Shown: in pieces, positions 59,690-64,000 of the stretch
How positions within the stretch are numbered: position 1 is the stretch's first letter
How the letters are laid out: every line of letters starts with the position of its first letter
NCBI RefSeq assembly: GCF_001898805.1
Contig: NZ_MKVJ01000021.1
Location: forward strand, 444,529-508,528
Reading direction: 5' to 3'
Length of the DNA: 64,000 bases
Origin: Leifsonia sp. 71-9
GTDB taxonomy: Bacteria > Actinomycetota > Actinomycetes > Actinomycetales > Microbacteriaceae
The notes under the pieces: generated by a model
Told to the model about the DNA's origin: nothing
Database searches by the model: none
Seen by the model: only the letters and a program-made list of their open reading frames with translations
Program-made: the position numbers and the translations under genes

Positions 59690-62392
59690 ATGGTCGGCAA
59701 GGCCAGACACCGCCTCACCCAAACCCCCACATCCCCCACACCCGCCACTTCAGCCACCCGCACCCGGGCGAAGGCTCTCCGCGCCGCGCTCGCCGGCGTC
59801 GGAGTCGCCGTCGTCGCCGCGATGGCCGTGCTCACGATGCCCGCAGGCGCGACCGCCGCGACGTCGTACGACACCGGTGCGACCGTCGTCTCCGACACGT
59901 TCAACCGCTCGGTCGGCACCGGCTGGGGCTCCGCCCCCGTCGGCGGCGCCTACACCGTGAACCGGACGAGCGGTCAATCGGTGTCCCCCGCCACGGGCGG
60001 CACCCTCACCGCGCCCGCTCCCGGCCAGTCCACCGACGCCCTCCTGAAGTCCGTCTCGCAGCGCGACATCCAGGCGTCCGACCAGTTCACGGTCGCGGCC
60101 GTGCCGCGTTCGGGCAACGGCGTCTATGCGGGCGTCCGGCTCCGTGTGGCGGGCTCGCACGCCTACGTCGCGCAACTGCGGATCAGCCCGAAGGGCGTCG
60201 CCACGCTCTCGCTCCTGCGCGTCGGCGACAGCGGAGGCCAGCAGGCCACACTCGCCGGGGAGCGCGTCGTGCTCCCGACGGTCGCGGCCGGCCAACGGCT
60301 CACCCTGGAGGCCCAGGCGACCGGTGCGACCCCGGTGACCGTCTCGGCACGCGCCTACGTCACCGGCGCCACCGCTCCGGCCTGGCAGGCCGTCGGCACG
60401 GATTCGTCCGCTCAGCGCCTCTCCGGCGCCGGCGCCCTGGGACTCTGGACGTACTCGTCGAGCGCGTCGAGCCCCGTCGCGCTCCGGCACACCGGCCTCC
60501 TCGCGCACCAGCTCCTGCCGCACACGGCCTCGACCCCGGCCCCGAGCGTCACGCCCACGCCGAGCGCGACGCCCACGGCGCCGGTGCAGACCCCCACTCC
60601 CACCCCGACGCCGTCGTCGACCCCGACGACGACCCCGACCGCTCCGACGACCCCGACGCCCCCGGCCACGGGCGGCTCGGGAGGCACGGGAGGCTCCGTC
60701 ACGGCCGGTCTCGACCTGACCGGCGTCCGCACGACGACCGGTTCGGCCGACCCGGGCCAGACCGCCTACGCGGTGCCCGCCGGTGCGATCGTGGTGTCGC
60801 CGCAGGGCTCCGACTCGGCCGCCGGCTCGCTGTCGGCCCCGTTCCGCACGGTCGCGAAGGCGGTCGCCAGCGCGAGCTCCGGGCAGACGATCGTCCTGCG
60901 CGCCGGCACCTACAACGAGAGCGTGACCCTGCCGGCGGGCAAGCAGCTCACCGTGCAGTCGTACCCGCACGAGGCCGTCTGGTTCGACGGCAGCATCCCC
61001 GTGACCTCGTGGACGAAGACCGGCTCGGTCTGGCAGTCCTCGGGCTGGGACCACGTCTTCGACCACAGCCCGACCTACACCCGCGGCGCCGCCGACGGCA
61101 CGGCCGCCGGCTGGCAGTGGCTGAACCCGGCGTACCCGATGGCGGCCCACCCCGACCAGCTGTTCGTGAAGGGCACCGCCCAGCAGCAGGTCGCGACGTC
61201 GGCCCAGGTCGTCCCCGGAGCGTTCTACTACGACGAGAAGTCGAAGACGCTCATCACCGGGACGGACCCGACCGGCGGCGACACGCGCGCCAGCTCCCTG
61301 CAGAAGGCGTTCACGATCGCGAATAGCGGAGACGTGCTCCGCGGCTTCGGCATCCGCCGTTACGCCGACTCCGTTCCCGACATGGGCGTGCTCACCGCGA
61401 CCAAGGGCGGCACGACCCTCGAGAACGTGGCCGTCACCGACAGCGCGACGCAGGGCATCTCGCTGGGCGGCGCGAACAACGTGGTGCGCAACGTCACCAC
61501 GGCGCGCAACGGCCTCACGGGCCTGCACGCCGACTACGCCGACGACATCACCATCACCAACCTCCTGTCCGCCTACAACACCGACGAGCACTTCAACACC
61601 TCCCCGGTGTCCGGCGGCATGAAGATCACCCGCTCGCGCGGCGTGAGCGTGACGGGCAGCGCGTTCGTCGGCAATTACGGGCAGGGTCTCTGGACCGACA
61701 TGTCGGTGTACGACATGACCTTCGCCGGGGACGACTTCGTCCGCAACCTCGCCAACGGCCTGGACATCGAGATCTCGGGCAAGGCCCTCGTCTCGGACGT
61801 GCGCGCCATCGGCAACACGCAGGACGGCGTGAAGGTCGACAGCTCCGCCGACGTGCAGATCTGGAACTCGACGCTCGCGGACAACGACCGCAACGTCGAC
61901 ATCACCCAGTCGACCCGTCGCGGCACGAACGCGTCCGACTACGGCCACGACCCGCGGCGTCCGTTCCCGGACCCGACCATGACCTGGATCAGCTCCGGCG
62001 CCCAGGTGCGCAACTCGGTGCTCTCCGGCGCGACCGGCAACTGCCTGCTGTGCGTGGAGGACTACTCGCACCAGTACTCGGCGGCCGCCCTCGGCACGAA
62101 GGTGTCGAACACGGTGTTCCAGCGCACGTCGGCGTCGAAGCCCGGATGGCTCATCGTCTGGTCCCGCGGCGCGGGCGACCCGGCGGTCTACACCTCGCTG
62201 AGCGCGTTCCAGAGCGCGACGGGCCAGGGCGGCGCGAGCAGCGAGCTGGTCGGCCCGAGCCTGGTGACCGCGACGGGAGCGTTGACCGCCGCCACCCAGG
62301 CGCTCACCGGGCCGATCGCCACGGCGCCGCCGGCGCAGGTGACGTCACTCGCCGGGCAGCCCGGCGGGGTCGCCCACCTCGGGGCGTGGTGA
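59690..62392 (+). CDS. Secreted right-handed parallel beta-helix protein
   Basis: A 900-residue exported protein. A basic Thr/Arg-rich leader is followed by AALAGVGVAVVAAMAVLTMP with AGATAA, a signal-peptide end. About residues 60-275 form a beta-sandwich (laminin-G-like). A Thr/Pro-rich linker spans about 290-340. The C-terminal half is a beta-helix of the pectate-lyase/right-handed type, with DVLRGFGIRR, NNVVRNVTTARNGLTGLHAD and ISGKALVSDVRAIGNT repeats. It probably binds or cleaves extracellular polysaccharide. Its 3' end overlaps the flippase gene by 48 bases on the opposite strand. Confidence 0.85.
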   Translation: MVGKARHRLTQTPTSPTPATSATRTRAKALRAALAGVGVAVVAAMAVLTMPAGATAATSYDTGATVVSDTFNRSVGTGWGSAPVGGAYTVNRTSGQSVSPATGGTLTAPAPGQSTDALLKSVSQRDIQASDQFTVAAVPRSGNGVYAGVRLRVAGSHAYVAQLRISPKGVATLSLLRVGDSGGQQATLAGERVVLPTVAAGQRLTLEAQATGATPVTVSARAYVTGATAPAWQAVGTDSSAQRLSGAGALGLWTYSSSASSPVALRHTGLLAHQLLPHTASTPAPSVTPTPSATPTAPVQTPTPTPTPSSTPTTTPTAPTTPTPPATGGSGGTGGSVTAGLDLTGVRTTTGSADPGQTAYAVPAGAIVVSPQGSDSAAGSLSAPFRTVAKAVASASSGQTIVLRAGTYNESVTLPAGKQLTVQSYPHEAVWFDGSIPVTSWTKTGSVWQSSGWDHVFDHSPTYTRGAADGTAAGWQWLNPAYPMAAHPDQLFVKGTAQQQVATSAQVVPGAFYYDEKSKTLITGTDPTGGDTRASSLQKAFTIANSGDVLRGFGIRRYADSVPDMGVLTATKGGTTLENVAVTDSATQGISLGGANNVVRNVTTARNGLTGLHADYADDITITNLLSAYNTDEHFNTSPVSGGMKITRSRGVSVTGSAFVGNYGQGLWTDMSVYDMTFAGDDFVRNLANGLDIEISGKALVSDVRAIGNTQDGVKVDSSADVQIWNSTLADNDRNVDITQSTRRGTNASDYGHDPRRPFPDPTMTWISSGAQVRNSVLSGATGNCLLCVEDYSHQYSAAALGTKVSNTVFQRTSASKPGWLIVWSRGAGDPAVYTSLSAFQSATGQGGASSELVGPSLVTATGALTAATQALTGPIATAPPAQVTSLAGQPGGVAHLGAW

Positions 62393-63718
62393 CGCCGCGG
62401 CACGCCGCGCGAGATCGCGCCTGACCCACCAGAAGTTCGGGATCACCTGGCAGAGCAGGACGGCCACCGCCGTTCCGACGACCGGCCCTCCTGCTCCCAG
62501 GATCCCGACGAGCCACCACGACAGGCCGAGGTTGAGGGGCACGCTGATCAGGATCGGCCACACCTGGAAGGCGAGCCCCCGCGCGTCCGTCATGTACATC
62601 CCGATCGGGTACTTCGCGGCCTGCAGCGTGATGAAGACCACGTAGCCGCCGATCAGCCACGCGTCGAGCGTGATCCGTCCGCCGGAGACGAACGACACCA
62701 GCAGCGGCGACACGACGGCGAGGAGCAGCGCGGCGGCCAGGCCGAGCACGGTGAACCAGAGGGTCGGCCGCAGCGGTGACGTCACCGTGCGGTCGGCCCT
62801 CGCCCGCGCGAAGATCGGCCACAGCGCGATGCCGGAGGCGGCGATCGTGGCGAGCAGGATGTTGAACAGCTGCGAGGCGAGGTTGTACTGCGCCAGCTCG
62901 TCGCCGTGCGTCAGGTGGCTGAGCAGCAGCCGGTCGGTCTGCATCGCGATCGGCAGCGCGATCATCTGCACGAGCATCGGCCAGGCGATGCTGCGCGTGC
63001 GGACGCCGGGGTAGCGCTTGGGGTGCAGGGCCTCCGTCAGCGCGCGCCCCAGCTGCGGCCGCAGTGCGCGCGAGGCGAGCACCAGGCAGAGGATGGAGCA
63101 CGCCGCGCTGGCGATGAAGGAGTAGACCGCGATCGCGGACTCGGCGGGCAGCGCGAGCAGGGCGGAGCCCCCGACGAGCACGAGGATGATCGGCGCGACC
63201 ACCGCCTGCGTCGCCACCTGGAGCGCGTTGCGTCCCAGGCCGATGAGCAGCCGCGGCCCGATCGCCAGCGGCAGGGCGACGCCGAAGATCACACCGCAGA
63301 CGAGTGCGGCGACGCTGCCGCCGCCCGGGAGGAGCCCGGCGCCGAGCAGTGTCGGCCACAGCCCGAGCACGCTGATCAGGATGCTGACGGCGACCACGAC
63401 GAGACCGGACACGGTCAGGATGCGGATGGTGGTGGCGATCGTGCGGCGCAGCGTCTCGTCGCGCCGCGGGTCGTCCGACGCCGCGACGGCGTTGATCAGC
63501 ACGGCGCCCATCCCGAGGTCGGCGAACGGGAGCAGTGCGGGCAGCGCGGTGAGCAGGCCGTATTGCGCGTACGCGGCGACCCCGAAGTTCTCGATGATGA
63601 TGCGGCTGGTCACGATCCCGAGCAGTCCCGAGATCCCCATGACGACGACCTTGGCCGCGGCGGTGGAGCCCACCGCGGTGACCATCCGGCTCCGGGGCCG
63701 CGTCGCGACGTGCGTCAT
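62345..63718 (-). CDS. Polysaccharide flippase (MOP/MurJ-Wzx type)
   Basis: A 457-residue membrane protein with about 12-14 helices. The first is TAAAKVVVMGISGLLGIVTS, typical of Wzx-like flippases, with SRIIIENFGVAAYAQYGLL next. It moves lipid-linked sugar units across the membrane. Its C-terminus is basic and its stop lies inside the beta-helix gene on the other strand. The start at 63718 overlaps the glycosyltransferase stop (ATGA). Confidence 0.9.
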   Translation of the reverse strand: MTHVATRPRSRMVTAVGSTAAAKVVVMGISGLLGIVTSRIIIENFGVAAYAQYGLLTALPALLPFADLGMGAVLINAVAASDDPRRDETLRRTIATTIRILTVSGLVVVAVSILISVLGLWPTLLGAGLLPGGGSVAALVCGVIFGVALPLAIGPRLLIGLGRNALQVATQAVVAPIILVLVGGSALLALPAESAIAVYSFIASAACSILCLVLASRALRPQLGRALTEALHPKRYPGVRTRSIAWPMLVQMIALPIAMQTDRLLLSHLTHGDELAQYNLASQLFNILLATIAASGIALWPIFARARADRTVTSPLRPTLWFTVLGLAAALLLAVVSPLLVSFVSGGRITLDAWLIGGYVVFITLQAAKYPIGMYMTDARGLAFQVWPILISVPLNLGLSWWLVGILGAGGPVVGTAVAVLLCQVIPNFWWVRRDLARRAAASPRPEVGDPAGLPGE

Positions 63719-64000
63719 GCGGGGACGACCGTCCGGCCGAACAGCGCGCGGTCGGCGGCGAGCCGGCCGTCCTCGCCCGGCAGCGTCGCGAGGATGCGCG
63801 TCGCGTCGGCGGAAGCGTCGGCCTCCGTTCCGAGCCTCCCGGCGATGGCCGAGGCCCACGCGGCGGGGGAGGCGTCCGGTGCGAGCACGGCGTGGCCGTT
63901 GTCGCTCAACCACTCCGCCAGCCCGGTCTCGGTGCTCGTGACAACCCGGGCGCCGTGCGCGAGCGCCTCGACGATCGGCAGCCCGAGCTGCTCGCGCCAG
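63715..64000 (-). CDS. C-terminal part of a family 1-type glycosyltransferase, cut by the window edge
   Basis: The visible 94 residues, running in from the window edge, contain REQLGLPIVEALAHGARVVT and STETGLAEWL, the E-x-x-G-L-P-x-x-E-A motif of GT-B glycosyltransferases that contacts the sugar nucleotide. The tail is acidic. It lies upstream of and coupled to the flippase gene, completing a polysaccharide synthesis and export unit that continues past the window. Confidence 0.85.
   Translation of the reverse strand, partial: WREQLGLPIVEALAHGARVVTSTETGLAEWLSDNGHAVLAPDASPAAWASAIAGRLGTEADASADATRILATLPGEDGRLAADRALFGRTVVPA

Overview
The window is uniformly GC-rich DNA with actinobacterial gene content and codon usage. 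Gene families favour Microbacteriaceae, possibly Leifsonia or a close relative. That placement is inferred from protein families such as the DUF7882-like protein, the EF-Tu domain 3-like mini-protein and the acyl-CoA oxidase-type dehydrogenase. No rRNA, tRNA or CRISPR array was seen.

Layout. 0-5.2 kb: TetR regulator with a divergent amidohydrolase, a VOC protein, an HspR-like MerR regulator facing a small gene and hsp20, and an old yellow enzyme. 5.2-10.7 kb: an accessory stretch with lower and patchy GC. It holds a small exported protein, a compact minus-strand cluster of four tiny genes (one frameshifted), two hypotheticals, a YaaC-like protein and a broken small ORF. 10.7-27.3 kb: a dormancy/hypoxia-type stress island. 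It carries a DevS/DosT-like GAF-GAF histidine kinase and DevR/DosR-like regulator, six universal stress protein genes, a triple-BON protein, a flavodoxin, two zinc alcohol dehydrogenases, a flavin-nucleotide-binding protein, a P1B-type ATPase and an MgtA-type ATPase. Four copies of a 14-bp motif resembling the DosR box sit in its promoter gaps. 27.3-30.6 kb: a minus-strand electron-transfer module (Ser-rich membrane protein, ApbE, haem-type membrane protein, NuoF-like protein, 3-Cys ferredoxin). 30.6-32.6 kb: a scarred region with a CDF exporter fragment, a DUF1232 gene, an antitoxin-like gene without a toxin, and four CTGCCA repeats about 20 bp apart. 32.6-35.4 kb: a frameshifted MFS drug exporter, its MarR regulator and a hypothetical. 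35.5-39.3 kb: a HAD phosphatase and a cyclic-di-GMP unit (RsbQ-like hydrolase plus PAS-GAF-GGDEF protein, divergent from an EAL protein). 40.1-43.4 kb: a YkoEDC-type ECF transporter preceded by a DtxR/IdeR-like site. 43.4-58.4 kb: mostly housekeeping (amino acid permease, MocA-type oxidoreductase, DMT transporter, RecQ, hexapeptide protein, acyl-CoA oxidase-like enzyme, malate dehydrogenase, zinc metallopeptidase, prolyl aminopeptidase, amidohydrolase). 58.4-64 kb: cell-surface polysaccharide genes (TagD-like cytidylyltransferase, low-molecular-weight phosphotyrosine phosphatase, secreted beta-helix protein, flippase, glycosyltransferase cut by the window edge).

How the genes fit together. 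In the stress island the kinase keeps the histidine that binds haem in mycobacterial DevS. The DosR-like boxes precede exactly the operons holding the Usp, alcohol dehydrogenase, BON, flavodoxin and ATPase genes, so the island reads as a self-contained redox/oxygen-sensing regulon. The adjacent electron-transfer module may serve the same physiology, but no DosR-like box was found before it.

The clearest non-gene signal is a family of four long intergenic palindromes sharing an architecture (self-complementary cores in the arms, GGAATG near the centre) but with different arm sequences, all at 3' gene ends. Four places look like single-base frameshifts (about 6.76, 10.31, 33.50 and 53.60 kb), so some disabled genes may be assembly errors.
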